Position numbers and translations under genes: made by a program. Shown here one piece after another: positions 44,786 to 52,892 of a DNA stretch of 54,144 nt. Below the pieces are notes generated by a model. It had not been told where the DNA came from, searched no databases, and worked only from the letters and a program-made list of their open reading frames with translations. The first letter of the stretch is position 1, and each line of letters starts with the position of its first letter. Origin of the DNA: an uncultured bacterium (GTDB lineage: Bacteria > Atribacterota > Atribacteria > Atribacterales > Caldatribacteriaceae); assembly GCA_937139415.1 (NCBI GenBank), contig CAKZPS010000060.1:1-54144 (forward strand). Reading direction: 5' to 3'.

Positions 44786-45110
44786 CCATTCGATGTGCTT
44801 AAAATAAGCAAAGGAGAAAACGGTATTCAAATGTCAAAGTGCACTCTTAAGAGTATAGAAACACAGGCAAAGCTCCTTGTCAAGAGGGGGAGAGATCATT
44901 TTTATTTTTCTGTCGATCCCCCGGGGTTTTGGGGTTATCGGAGGTCGACAGAAAAGAGCGATAATTATTCTCAAAAAGAAGAAGAAAAATGCTCTGTAAT
45001 CCTCTCAAGATAAGGATAAGAGGCTATAAATAATCTTTAGCCCTTGAAAGAAGCCAAAGGGGACCACTTTTTCTTAGTTTCCTCCCTCGTTTTTCTGTCG
45101 ACCCCCCCTT
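44786..45110 (-). promoter_or_regulatory. Probable CRISPR leader with inverted TTTTCTGTCGA motifs
   Basis: The stretch next to the intact repeat is AT-rich and non-coding. Read leftwards it contains TTGACA (44882-44877) with TATACT about 20 nt on (a loose promoter), and a strong dyad: TTTTCTGTCGA at 44908-44918 and TCGACAGAAAA at 44950-44960, with a C/G-rich interior (CCCCCGGGG). A third copy, TTTTTCTGTCGACCCCCC, lies near 45091-45108. Similar TGTCGAC-C(n) hairpins occur, from memory, in leaders of other clostridial and thermophile arrays. The first 50 nt are repeated exactly at the window's right end beside another repeat. Confidence 0.6.
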
Positions 45111-45213
45111 GCACCTCCGCGCATTTGACTTTGACTTATCTTGGAGGGGTTTGGCTTTGCAGGGAACGCGTTTGAAGAGGAGAGAAACGAAGCTATCGAA
45201 AAAATAAAAGAAA

Positions 45214-48200
45214 TTATAGACAGGAAGAGTCACCGGTTTGGTTGTTGAGAATGGTGAGAAAGATTTCCACAAGGTGGGGATCAAATTGTATTCCCGCACA
45301 CCGCTTGAATTCGGCAACGATTTCTTCATGAGACATCGGCCGCTTATAAGGCCGGCCATAGCACATTACTTCATAGGCATCGAGAAGAGCGATAATCCGG
45401 GCAAGGAGAGGGATTTCTTCCCCGCGAAGACCACGCGGATAACCACTCCCATTCCACCACTCGTGGTGAGCGTACACTTCTTCGGCCACGTGGGCAAACT
45501 CTTGGATGGAGAGGACAATACGGTAACCGCTTTCGGGGTGCCTCTTCACGATTGCCCATTCTTCTTGCGTGAGAGGGTTAGGTTTCTTCAAAACTTCCTC
45601 AGGAATGGTTATCTTGCCAATGTCATGGAGCATAACCGCCAGCTTCAAACGACTGATCTCACCCGAAGGAAGGCTAAGCTTTTCGGCGATCGAAAGACCC
45701 AATTGCTCCATCCGGAGGGCGTGTATTTCCGTTTCATAACTCTTGGCTTCCAAAGCCTTGAGGAGGGCGTGAATGACGGCACTACGAATACTCCTACTTT
45801 CGGCAAGTTTTTCTCGGTCCGTTTCCTCCTCTGCCCGTCTAATCACCTCTCTGAGCGGTTCGTCTTCGCTTCCTTTCGCCCCCACACCGATGGAAAGGGA
45901 AAGAGGAATACCCTCGAGAGAGACACCTCTTGTTCTTTCCTTGATTCCCCGGGATATTCTCTGTAAATCCTCTAAGGAAACATGCGGAGAGAGAACGACA
46001 AATTCATCCCCTCCAAAACGAGCAAGCACGTTTGGCTCTTGAAAAACATCTTGCAGGAGCTCTGCAGTAATCTTTAAAAGTTCATCCCCCCTTTCGTGCC
46101 CGTAACTGTCGTTAACCAACTTCAATCCGTTAACATCAACGACCACGGCTCCTATCGGGAATATCCGAGCGGCGTCGAAACGTTCGATCTCTTTTTCGAG
46201 GAAATAGCGATTGTAAAGACCAGTCAGGTTATCATGAGAGCTCATGTAGAAAAGCTCTTTTTCTTTTTGCCGCTTTTCGGTAATATCTTCGCCGGCACTC
46301 AGGGCAGCAACGATTTTCCCTGCTTCGTCACAGAGGATGGTATTGTGCCAGGCAATGAGTCGTCGGGTACCATCTCGAGCGAGGATCTCGTTTTCCAAAT
46401 ATTCTACCGGTTCAACTTCTCCCTTGATAAGGTGGCGAAAAACGCCTTCTAAGCGAGCGCTTTCTTCTGGGGGGAGAAAATGGCGGAACCAATTCTTACC
46501 GACAATCTCTTCAGGGGGGTAACCCAAAAGCTCGCTTCCCCTACGGTTAATAAAGGCAACCTCTCCTTGGGGGTTGAGAATGAGGAAAATAATTGCAGCA
46601 AGGTCGAGATACTTTTGTGTCCGATCCCGCTCTTCGCGCAGCTGCTTTTCCATTTCTTTGTATTTGGTGATATCAATGACGTAATGAAGGTAGGTATCGC
46701 TCCCCAAGGGAACCCAACCTGTTTCCCAAACCTGGTCTTTCAGTTTCACCTCTTCTACGATGGACTCTTGTTTCTCCAAGACCTCATCGGCACGACAGAA
46801 AGAACATCGTGCTTCCGGGGGCAGTACCCCGGTTTGCTCGAATTCTTCCCTCCAGGGCTCAGGGAGAATGTCCACACCATGAAATTTAAACCAACAGATA
46901 TCCCCTACTTTCGACTTGGCAATTCGTTCGGTAGCCTTATTCTGGGCAAGAATTCGCCGATCCCGATTGACCAAGCATACCGGATAAGGAACGCTATCCA
47001 ATAGTCGCTGATTCAACCTCTGCGTCCTCTCTAACTCGGTTATATCCCGACCGATACCCACGATACCCTTTATTTCATTTCCCTCCTTTATCGGCGAAAG
47101 AGAAGTCCGAAAATGGCGATCTTCTCCTTCCCAAACCACCGACCAGTCGTAAACTACGTATTCACCACGGAGGGCTCTCTGATTTGCCTCATGGTGCACT
47201 CGAGCGGATTCCCGGTCAAAAATATCGTAAACACTCTTCCCCAAGAGGTGCTCCGGCGTAAGATGGTATCTCTCGATCCATTGGCCATAGATACCGGTAT
47301 AGCGCTCCTCGATGTCGAGAGTGAAGAGAATATCCTGTACCGAAGAGAGGATAGTTCGGTAAAGATTCTCTCTTTTCTCCAATTCCTGTTCGAGCTTTCG
47401 GATAGCGGTAATCTCGTGAAAAACGAAGACCGCTCCTTGGATTTCCCCCCGCGAGTCACAGAACGGGGCACCCCCCAGGGCAAAATAACGCTCTTCCTCG
47501 ATTTTTTTGAGTACCTCGGCTTTACGAATAACGCATCTCTTTCCCAATGCCTCGCGGAAAAAGAGGATGAAATCTTCACTCGACAAGGCAAAGACGGAAG
47601 AAAAAACCTCGGCGAAACTCTTTCCGGCTAATTTCTCGAGAGAAAAACCGGTGAATGCCTCTCCCGCCGGATTGAGGTAAGTCATGCTACCTTCTCGATC
47701 GGTGGTGACAATGATATCTCCAATAGAGCGAAGGGTTGCACGCCAACGCGCTTCACTCTTTGCTAAATCCTGTTCGAGCTTTTTTTGCTCGGTGATATCA
47801 ATTGCCAATTCAAAACGGAGGTTACGGCCATCTGGCCATGGGATGAGGCGATCGGTAATGAGGTAGTACCTCTCTAAAACGGGATTGTAATATTCCCATC
47901 GATACGGGGCATAGTTATTGTGGAGGATGATGGAATTGGTGCAGAAAGGACACGGTGCTTCACGGTTCTGGAATTCGCGATAGCAGATACCACCCACTAC
48001 CTTTTTCCCAAATTGTTCCTCTGTCCAACGATTGACGTATACGATTTCATAGGTGTGGGGATCAGAGACGTAAATGATTTCGTGAATACTGTCAAAGAGA
48101 GCGAAAAGCTCAGAACACTCAAAGAGGAGTTTCTCTTCTCGCTCCTTGTACTTGGTAATATCATGGAATACGGTCACAAAGCGACCAGGAACTTCTTCAT

Positions 48201-48513
48201 AGGCAGTCACCTCGTACACCCTGGAGGAGGAAGGGATGAAATACTCTAAGGAAACCGGGTTTTTACTCTTCGCCGCCTGACGGTAAAGGTCCATCCAATC
48301 AAAGGAAAGAGAAGGAGACGAAGAAATGACTTCGCTGAGTTTTTTCCCGATGATTTCTTCTCGCGGCAAACCGGTTATGGTTTCAAAAGCACCGTTTGCC
48401 GAGAGAAAAACGTAGTCCATCAAGCCCTGAGAGGAATCAGCCACAACTTGATGACAGCAAACGCCGTAAGGTGAATGCTCGATATAAAAACACCTTGATT
48501 CTGGGCAATCCAC
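45214..48513 (-). CDS. Multi-PAS sensor with GGDEF and HD-GYP domains
   Basis: A 1099-residue signalling protein likely to make and/or degrade c-di-GMP. About six PAS domains occupy residues 10-750. The second carries GGICYREFQNREAPC188PFC191 and the fifth C570SFC573, Cys pairs suited to redox or metal sensing. GGDEF motif intact at 834-838 (ARFGGDEF). The HD-GYP domain has HD at 963-964 (MLHDIGK) and HHEWWNGSGYPRGL near 1016-1029, so the phosphodiesterase site also looks intact. No membrane segment or signal peptide is seen, so it is cytosolic. GTG start at 48513 with GGGGAGACGTAGG upstream. Confidence 0.92.
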   Translation of the reverse strand: MDCPESRCFYIEHSPYGVCCHQVVADSSQGLMDYVFLSANGAFETITGLPREEIIGKKLSEVISSSPSLSFDWMDLYRQAAKSKNPVSLEYFIPSSSRVYEVTAYEEVPGRFVTVFHDITKYKEREEKLLFECSELFALFDSIHEIIYVSDPHTYEIVYVNRWTEEQFGKKVVGGICYREFQNREAPCPFCTNSIILHNNYAPYRWEYYNPVLERYYLITDRLIPWPDGRNLRFELAIDITEQKKLEQDLAKSEARWRATLRSIGDIIVTTDREGSMTYLNPAGEAFTGFSLEKLAGKSFAEVFSSVFALSSEDFILFFREALGKRCVIRKAEVLKKIEEERYFALGGAPFCDSRGEIQGAVFVFHEITAIRKLEQELEKRENLYRTILSSVQDILFTLDIEERYTGIYGQWIERYHLTPEHLLGKSVYDIFDRESARVHHEANQRALRGEYVVYDWSVVWEGEDRHFRTSLSPIKEGNEIKGIVGIGRDITELERTQRLNQRLLDSVPYPVCLVNRDRRILAQNKATERIAKSKVGDICWFKFHGVDILPEPWREEFEQTGVLPPEARCSFCRADEVLEKQESIVEEVKLKDQVWETGWVPLGSDTYLHYVIDITKYKEMEKQLREERDRTQKYLDLAAIIFLILNPQGEVAFINRRGSELLGYPPEEIVGKNWFRHFLPPEESARLEGVFRHLIKGEVEPVEYLENEILARDGTRRLIAWHNTILCDEAGKIVAALSAGEDITEKRQKEKELFYMSSHDNLTGLYNRYFLEKEIERFDAARIFPIGAVVVDVNGLKLVNDSYGHERGDELLKITAELLQDVFQEPNVLARFGGDEFVVLSPHVSLEDLQRISRGIKERTRGVSLEGIPLSLSIGVGAKGSEDEPLREVIRRAEEETDREKLAESRSIRSAVIHALLKALEAKSYETEIHALRMEQLGLSIAEKLSLPSGEISRLKLAVMLHDIGKITIPEEVLKKPNPLTQEEWAIVKRHPESGYRIVLSIQEFAHVAEEVYAHHEWWNGSGYPRGLRGEEIPLLARIIALLDAYEVMCYGRPYKRPMSHEEIVAEFKRCAGIQFDPHLVEIFLTILNNQTGDSSCL

Positions 48514-48541
48514 CTACGTCTCCCCTCACTTCCATACTTTA

Positions 48542-48554
48542 TGGTATTATACCA
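48542..48554 (-). promoter_or_regulatory. Possible -10 element within a dyad upstream of the PAS/GGDEF/HD-GYP gene
   Basis: On the minus strand TGGTATAATACCA contains a consensus TATAAT (48551-48546) inside a perfect dyad TGGTAT/ATACCA, about 32 nt before the GTG start. No clear -35 is seen. Could be a repressor-overlapped promoter. Confidence 0.35.
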
Positions 48555-48667
48555 CAACTTTTCCTTGTTCCATGGGCGTCACTTGAAAAAAGATGACACC
48601 TATGAACCTTAACGGTGCCTCAAGGTGTCCGTATTCCCCACCTGGAGGGAAGAAGGTTTCTCTGAAT

Positions 48668-49885
48668 CTATGGTTTTCTCTCCCCAACTTTTTCCCCACC
48701 TCGATAGATGGAGATGGCGAAAATACTTCCATCTCCTCCGTACTCGATCCATTCTCCTTCTTTTCGGTCATGGTGATACATTCCTTCGAAATGCTTTTTC
48801 CCACTGGGATAAAAAGTAGTCCAGAGACCTTCTTTCAAACCATTTTGGTACCTCCCTTCGGTTTTGGGAATACCGTTCATCAAAAACTCTCTCCATAAAC
48901 CATCTTTTTTCCCATCTCGGTAGGTTCCCTCGATCATGATTTTACCGTTTGGCCACCACTTGACAAAAACCCCGTGCTGTACTAAATCTCCCCTTTCATT
49001 ACCATACGCGGTGTATTCGAGCTTCGGTTCCCCCTGAGCATAGAATTCACGATGGTATCGAACTCTTTTCCCTTCAAACACTCCCTCCTCTCCTTCTTCT
49101 CCCGGTGGAAGAGTCGGCTCCGGTTCTCCGCGGGCAATCGCGATTACCACACCGGGGATTACTTCCTTCTCCCAGGTCTCAGGGGTACCGATCGTGGAAG
49201 AAGTCAACTCTTCTTGGTCTTGGGGAGTTTCTTCTGAGACCACCCCAAAAGAACTCCTTTCTCCCTCTTCCCAGGATTCTCCTATTTCAAGCGGAGCTTC
49301 ACTCAAGAACTGAGAATCTCCCTCTCCTTCAATGCTCTCGATGAGGTCTCCCGGGATAACTTCGTCTCTTCTTTGCAGAATTATCGCTTCGGTAAGATGT
49401 TCTCTCACCTCATAAACACAGGCTTCGGCAACTACGGTCAATTCCTCCATAGCATCCTTCAAGCGAAAGGCCCGGACTCTATCACCGACGTACACATTTG
49501 AACCTTTGATGACCATGAAGGAGATGGTATCCTCGTCTACCCGAACAACCCGCCCTTGAAAAGAGGCAAATTCTCCTCCCGGAGAAGCCTCGGCAACTTT
49601 TCCGATCAGAGTGGATACTAATTTTTGAGAGATTATCGCTCCTGCCGACCGAATATCCCCAACGGTACGAGAAGCTGTTTGTCGAGTCCTAAGCAAGAAA
49701 TGCTCGTCCGGAGCAATGAACGTGTTGGTTACGTCACGGCAGAGAGTATTTCCGTGGCGAAGTTGGGTGCCCGCGCTGCCCAAACCGGCTAAAGTGAATG
49801 AGGTTTTCTCCTCGGTAGAGACCGAAAAAGAGCCCGAAACTGTATAACTCAAAAAGAACATTACCATCCAAATCGCCTTTCTCAT
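48668..49885 (-). CDS. Exported MORN-repeat protein
   Basis: A 405-residue protein with a signal peptide (MRKAIWMVMFFLSYTVSGSFS). Residues about 45-185 form an uncharacterised domain (SAGAIISQKLVSTLIGKVAEASPGGEFASFQGRVVRVDEDTISFMV). A low-complexity Glu/Ser/Pro linker follows, and residues 265-400 hold four to five MORN-variant repeats (NGKIMIEGTYRDGKKDGLW, NGIPKTEGRYQNGLKEGLW, SGKKHFEGMYHHDRKEGEW). Such repeats are usually protein- or lipid-contact modules; function unknown. GGAGGAAAAC precedes the ATG. It lies 154 nt upstream of the PAS/GGDEF/HD-GYP gene on the same strand. Confidence 0.75.
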   Translation of the reverse strand: MRKAIWMVMFFLSYTVSGSFSVSTEEKTSFTLAGLGSAGTQLRHGNTLCRDVTNTFIAPDEHFLLRTRQTASRTVGDIRSAGAIISQKLVSTLIGKVAEASPGGEFASFQGRVVRVDEDTISFMVIKGSNVYVGDRVRAFRLKDAMEELTVVAEACVYEVREHLTEAIILQRRDEVIPGDLIESIEGEGDSQFLSEAPLEIGESWEEGERSSFGVVSEETPQDQEELTSSTIGTPETWEKEVIPGVVIAIARGEPEPTLPPGEEGEEGVFEGKRVRYHREFYAQGEPKLEYTAYGNERGDLVQHGVFVKWWPNGKIMIEGTYRDGKKDGLWREFLMNGIPKTEGRYQNGLKEGLWTTFYPSGKKHFEGMYHHDRKEGEWIEYGGDGSIFAISIYRGGEKVGERKP

Positions 49886-50178
49886 GATTGTTTTCCTCCT
49901 ATCTCCTGTGATTTCCCTGCAAACTTATATCCCCGTTCCTTGCCATGAAGTTTTCGAGATTCTCCCTCTCGATCTCTTTCTTTGCCAAAAAATCTTCCCC
50001 ATCTTACCTCTCTTTTTCTTTCCAGAGAAGACTCTGCCACTCTAAACATGTACTTTTTAAGCGATCACTTACAAAGGCGTGATTCACCGGTTATCTTCCA
50101 CACAGAGAATAATTCCCGTATGCCGACCAAAAGGGGACATTGTGAATCTCGTAGTCTCGCTGAGTAAAAGAACCTCCT

Positions 50179-50406
50179 GAGACTGCCACGGCACAGGATA
50201 CGTGCCTCGCAGTGACAATTTAGACCGCCACGGGGTTCCTTCGGAATCCCTCGCAGTGCAAAAAGAGGTCATTCCGAGGGTCGTTTTTTCGTTTCCCGTG
50301 GGAATCCCGCATTTGAAGTGCGAGGTCGCCACAGGACCTCAAAAATCGAGGCTCCTCGTAACTACTTGAGACCGCCACGGCGCGAAAATACGCACCTCGC
50401 GGTGAC
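50179..50406. repeat. Cluster of dispersed hairpin repeats (about 38 bp each)
   Basis: Three clear copies at 50179-50216, 50223-50259 and 50368-50406, plus degraded material between. On the minus strand each reads GTCAC-GCGAGG ... CGTGGC-GTCTC, like the GTCATTGCGAGG-type intergenic repeats seen in many bacterial genomes. Ends pair with covariation: ACTGC/GCAGT in the first copy, ACCGC/GCGGT in the last. They fill part of a 919-nt gap between the MORN gene and the lysis cassette that otherwise shows no clear gene. Confidence 0.7.
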
Positions 50407-50449
50407 GGGAGTCGCACCGTGAGACCACCAAAAGTAAACTCTCTCAAGA

Positions 50450-50608
50450 GTGGATGAGGTTCATAAAAAAATACTCAAACCCTTCCTCTCTCTTACCAAA
50501 ATAGTGTACGATGGAAGAAAGGATGAACTCTCCTTGACCGGTCGCTTCGTTATGTTTAAGCGACGAGTACATGATCCAAAGTTATCCATCATCACCATCG
50601 AAGAATAA
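50450..50608 (+). CDS. Possible 52-residue hypothetical protein
   Basis: A short frame from GTG 50450 to TAA 50606-50608 (product starts MDEVHKKILKPFLSLTKIVYDG, ends RVHDPKLSIITIEE). The residue mix looks protein-like, but there is no clear ribosome site and I recognise no family. It could be the remnant of a larger gene. It ends 8 nt before a hairpin, which slightly favours it being real. Confidence 0.25.
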   Translation: MDEVHKKILKPFLSLTKIVYDGRKDELSLTGRFVMFKRRVHDPKLSIITIEE

Positions 50609-50615
50609 CTTCTAT

Positions 50616-50637
50616 CCCCCTCAATTCCTTGAGGGGG
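50616..50637. terminator. 9-bp hairpin, possible terminator
   Basis: CCCCCTCAA and TTGAGGGGG with a 4-nt TTCC loop. Perfect stem but no T-run on either strand, so termination activity is uncertain. Confidence 0.35.
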
Positions 50638-50804
50638 TATCCCTCTCAAAATTACAACCTCCTCATAGGGAGATAAATGCTTCCCCCCAGGGAAGACAGC
50701 CCTTTCCAAGACGATGACACCATATACCTCTAACGCCATGACCCCGGTGTCACCATTTTCTTTAAATAGATGTAGGAAAATCTCTCTTTTAAGGAGGTGT
50801 TTCT

Positions 50805-51032
50805 ATGCCACCGGTAGTAGTGAGTGAGCTTCCCAATCGCTTGCGGATGCGGGTTCAGGTAGGCACCAATCCGGAAACCGGAAGACCCGTGGTCCGCAAC
50901 CTCTCTTTCGGAGGAATCAAGCCCAATGCCGGACACCAAGCTGTATACGACGTAGCGGTGCTCTTGGGCGCAGCTTGTCAGTACCCAGTGGTGCAGTTTG
51001 TGCTCGAGGAAAATAAGGATTTGAGCTCCTAA
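50805..51032 (+). CDS. DUF1659-like small protein, first gene of lysis-type cassette
   Basis: A 75-residue protein (MPPVVVSELPNRLRMRVQVGTNPETGRPVVRNLSFGGIKPNA...). The core LRMRVQVGTNPETGRPVVRNLSF...DVAVLLGAACQYPV matches what I know of the DUF1659 family, small proteins often encoded next to DUF2922 proteins in Firmicutes and relatives. Function unknown. Strong AAGGAGGTG before the ATG. The DUF2922 gene starts 11 nt downstream. The dyad-rich gap upstream shows no obvious promoter. Confidence 0.65.
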   Translation: MPPVVVSELPNRLRMRVQVGTNPETGRPVVRNLSFGGIKPNAGHQAVYDVAVLLGAACQYPVVQFVLEENKDLSS

Positions 51033-51043
51033 GGAGGTGACCT

Positions 51044-51259
51044 ATGAAGACCTTAGTTTTGACCTTTAAGAATGAGGAAGGGCAGAATGTTTCTCTGCGT
51101 CTTCGTTACCCTAAGAACGGTTTAACTCCTCAGGAAATCAATACCCTCATGAACACTATCTTAGCGAAGAACATCTTTACCGCTTCCGGAGGTGATTTCG
51201 TGGAAAAAATCAATGCCCAAATCGTGGAATCGAACACCACTCCTATCACCTTAGAGTAA
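51044..51259 (+). CDS. DUF2922-like small protein
   Basis: A 71-residue protein (MKTLVLTFKNEEGQNVSLRLRYPKNGLTPQEINTLMNTILAKNIFTASGGDFVEKINAQIVESNTTPITLE). Length and pattern (L-F-N-E-x-G-x, PKxxLTxxEI, FTASGG, AxIVExxT) fit DUF2922. Its role is unknown. It has its own AAGGAGGTG site, so it is probably made in quantity together with the preceding protein. Confidence 0.65.
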   Translation: MKTLVLTFKNEEGQNVSLRLRYPKNGLTPQEINTLMNTILAKNIFTASGGDFVEKINAQIVESNTTPITLE

Positions 51260-51273
51260 ATCGGATAAGAGCA

Positions 51274-51480
51274 ATGAAAAACGCATCGGGAGAGGGGTTT
51301 TCCCTCTCCCTCCTCTCGCGAGAACTCAATAAAATCGATCGACGTCTCGAGAAACTCGAAGAACGCCTCACCGGAATGGAAAGAGACGTGGCCAGCCTCA
51401 GAGTGTGGGGGAGTATCCTCTCTTTCCTCCTCCCCTCGCTTCTTTTGGCGCTCCTTGTGGCTCGCTTGAAACTCTCATGA
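51274..51480 (+). CDS. XhlA-like small membrane protein (coiled coil plus C-terminal helix)
   Basis: A 68-residue protein with a charged coiled-coil region (LNKIDRRLEKLEERLTGMERDVASLRV) followed by one C-terminal membrane segment (WGSILSFLLPSLLLALLVARL). This is the layout of haemolysin XhlA and similar phage lysis accessory proteins. No strong ribosome site; the stop overlaps the next gene's start (ATGA), so the pair is translationally coupled. Assigned by architecture and context rather than by identity. Confidence 0.55.
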   Translation: MKNASGEGFSLSLLSRELNKIDRRLEKLEERLTGMERDVASLRVWGSILSFLLPSLLLALLVARLKLS

Positions 51481-51959
51481 GTACAGGAAAAGAATTTTTA
51501 CGCTTTCTCTTAAAGAGGCTCCTTGCCCTCCTCCGGGAGGAAGACGGGCTTCCCTCTCTCGGTCTCAACCAGGAAGCCCTCGCCGCCTTTCCTTTTCCCG
51601 ATGAACTTCCTGTCATTCTCTCCACTGCCCAACGCTTCTTCGGAGACGATCCTTCTCTCTATCCGGTAAATCCCTTCGCTCTCCTTTTAGCCATCCGCTG
51701 TGCTGAGCGGGGGAGGAAAGGCTTTGAGTTTGGGGTGGTGGCGGTGAAGGATACTGATCTCGCCACGCAAACCGAGTGGGCCTGTGCCACCATCAAGAAA
51801 AATTTTGAGCGTTTCAGAGAGAGCAAAGAAAGAGACTTCATCACCTTCCTGTGGAAGCGTTATGCTCCTCCGGGAGCAGAGAACGATCCCCGGGGATTAA
51901 ACTACCACTGGGAAAAGAACGTGCGGTTTTTCTATGAGCGATTCAAGGAGGTGTCATGA
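51477..51959 (+). CDS. Putative phage-type peptidoglycan hydrolase (lysozyme-like)
   Basis: A 160-residue cytosolic protein from ATG 51477. The pattern NPFALLLAIRCAERGRKGFEFGVVAVKDTDL...QTEWACATIKKNFERF...DFITFLWKRYAPPGAENDP and LNYHWEKNVRFFYERF resembles small phage endolysin-like proteins in which an AE(N)G-x(2)-G-x-EFGV segment carries a presumed catalytic Glu. No signal peptide, as expected of an endolysin that leaves through a holin. It sits between an XhlA-like and a holin-like gene with 4-nt overlaps on both sides. The enzyme activity is inferred. Confidence 0.5.
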   Translation: MSTGKEFLRFLLKRLLALLREEDGLPSLGLNQEALAAFPFPDELPVILSTAQRFFGDDPSLYPVNPFALLLAIRCAERGRKGFEFGVVAVKDTDLATQTEWACATIKKNFERFRESKERDFITFLWKRYAPPGAENDPRGLNYHWEKNVRFFYERFKEVS

Positions 51960-52291
51960 TGGACCTTGCCAAAGATCTATTCCTCCTCTTTTTCCCCATT
52001 TTTCTCTCCTTCCTTGTCTCTCGATTTTCCCTCCCCTTCCTCAAGGGGAAACGCTATGAGAAACTCCTCCATTTAGCCGAAGATGCGGTACGTTTTGCCG
52101 AAGATGCATTTCCGGGGAGTGAGGGTACCGAGAAACTCAAAAAGGCGGTAGAATATTTGCAAACTTTGGCTCTCGAGCTCGGTTTCCGCTTAGAGAATCA
52201 AGAAGCCGAGGAAAAGATCCGTATCGCCTTCCAGAGAGTCCAAAAAGAAGCCTTGGCGCGAATTTTAGAGCGAGCGCTCAAGGGGAAGTGA
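51956..52291 (+). CDS. Phage LL-H-type holin-like protein
   Basis: A 111-residue protein with one N-terminal membrane segment (LFLLFFPIFLSFLVSRFSLPFL) followed by an amphipathic cytosolic region LLHLAEDAVRFAEDAFPGSEGTEKLKKAVEYLQTLALELGF. The A-V-x-x-A-E-x(n)-G-x-x-K-x-x-A-V-x-Y-L pattern is that of LL-H family phage holins. It would form membrane lesions that release the preceding hydrolase. Last gene of the cassette, overlapping the hydrolase gene by 4 nt. Confidence 0.65.
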   Translation: MMDLAKDLFLLFFPIFLSFLVSRFSLPFLKGKRYEKLLHLAEDAVRFAEDAFPGSEGTEKLKKAVEYLQTLALELGFRLENQEAEEKIRIAFQRVQKEALARILERALKGK

Positions 52292-52369
52292 TTCTGCAAC
52301 TTTATCCTCTTTTGAGCGTACCAAAAAGAGAATAGAAACGAGGGTTACCTCGCAAAAGGAGGAGCACTC

Positions 52370-52876
52370 ATGCGCATTTTGGGCTTGTTTCTCGTAGGTA
52401 CGATGCTATTCGCTCTCTTCACTGGATGCATTCCCTCTCCACCAGATACTCAATCGGATATGGCAAAAAAGGATTTTACTCTTCCCCTCTTGGGGGGTGG
52501 AATCTTACGCCTGAGCGACTTTTTAGGAAAACCGGTTCTACTCGTATTTTTTACTCCCACGTGTTCTAACTGTAAGAAAGAAGCACCCCTTCTTGAAACC
52601 GTTTACCAAAGGTACAAGGAGAGTCATAATTTTGTAGTCATCGGGGTCGGATATATCTCCTCGAATGGTGAGGAAGAGTTGCGAGAATTTGTGGAAAATA
52701 ACGGAATTACCTTTCCGGTAGCCATGGACACCGACGAAACCAGGGTATACAGAATGTACGGTGTTACCGGCGTTCCCCATAATTTCTTCTTTAATAGAGA
52801 AGGGAATATCGTGCGTTCCGCCACTGAACCTTTGACCCTCACCACCTTAGAGCAATATCTCCAAACCATCTTATGA
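52370..52876 (+). CDS. TlpA/ResA-like thioredoxin-fold lipoprotein
   Basis: A 168-residue exported lipoprotein: signal peptide ending LFTG-C20 (lipobox) and a peroxiredoxin/TlpA fold with active-site pair C65-S-N-C68 (FFTPTCSNCKKEAP) and GVTGVPHNFFFNREGNI carrying the cis-Pro. Such proteins reduce or exchange disulfides on the outer face of the membrane, for example in cytochrome c maturation. Strong GGAGGAG before the ATG. It lies 78 nt after the holin-like gene, so a link to the cassette is possible but unproved. Confidence 0.88.
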   Translation: MRILGLFLVGTMLFALFTGCIPSPPDTQSDMAKKDFTLPLLGGGILRLSDFLGKPVLLVFFTPTCSNCKKEAPLLETVYQRYKESHNFVVIGVGYISSNGEEELREFVENNGITFPVAMDTDETRVYRMYGVTGVPHNFFFNREGNIVRSATEPLTLTTLEQYLQTIL

Positions 52877-52892
52877 AGGGGGCTTCGAAAGA

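Noticed and set aside
50805-52291. Complete prophage around the holin and hydrolase genes
   Set aside because: No integrase, terminase, portal, capsid or tail genes on either side; neighbours are a MORN protein, a lipoprotein and an epimerase.
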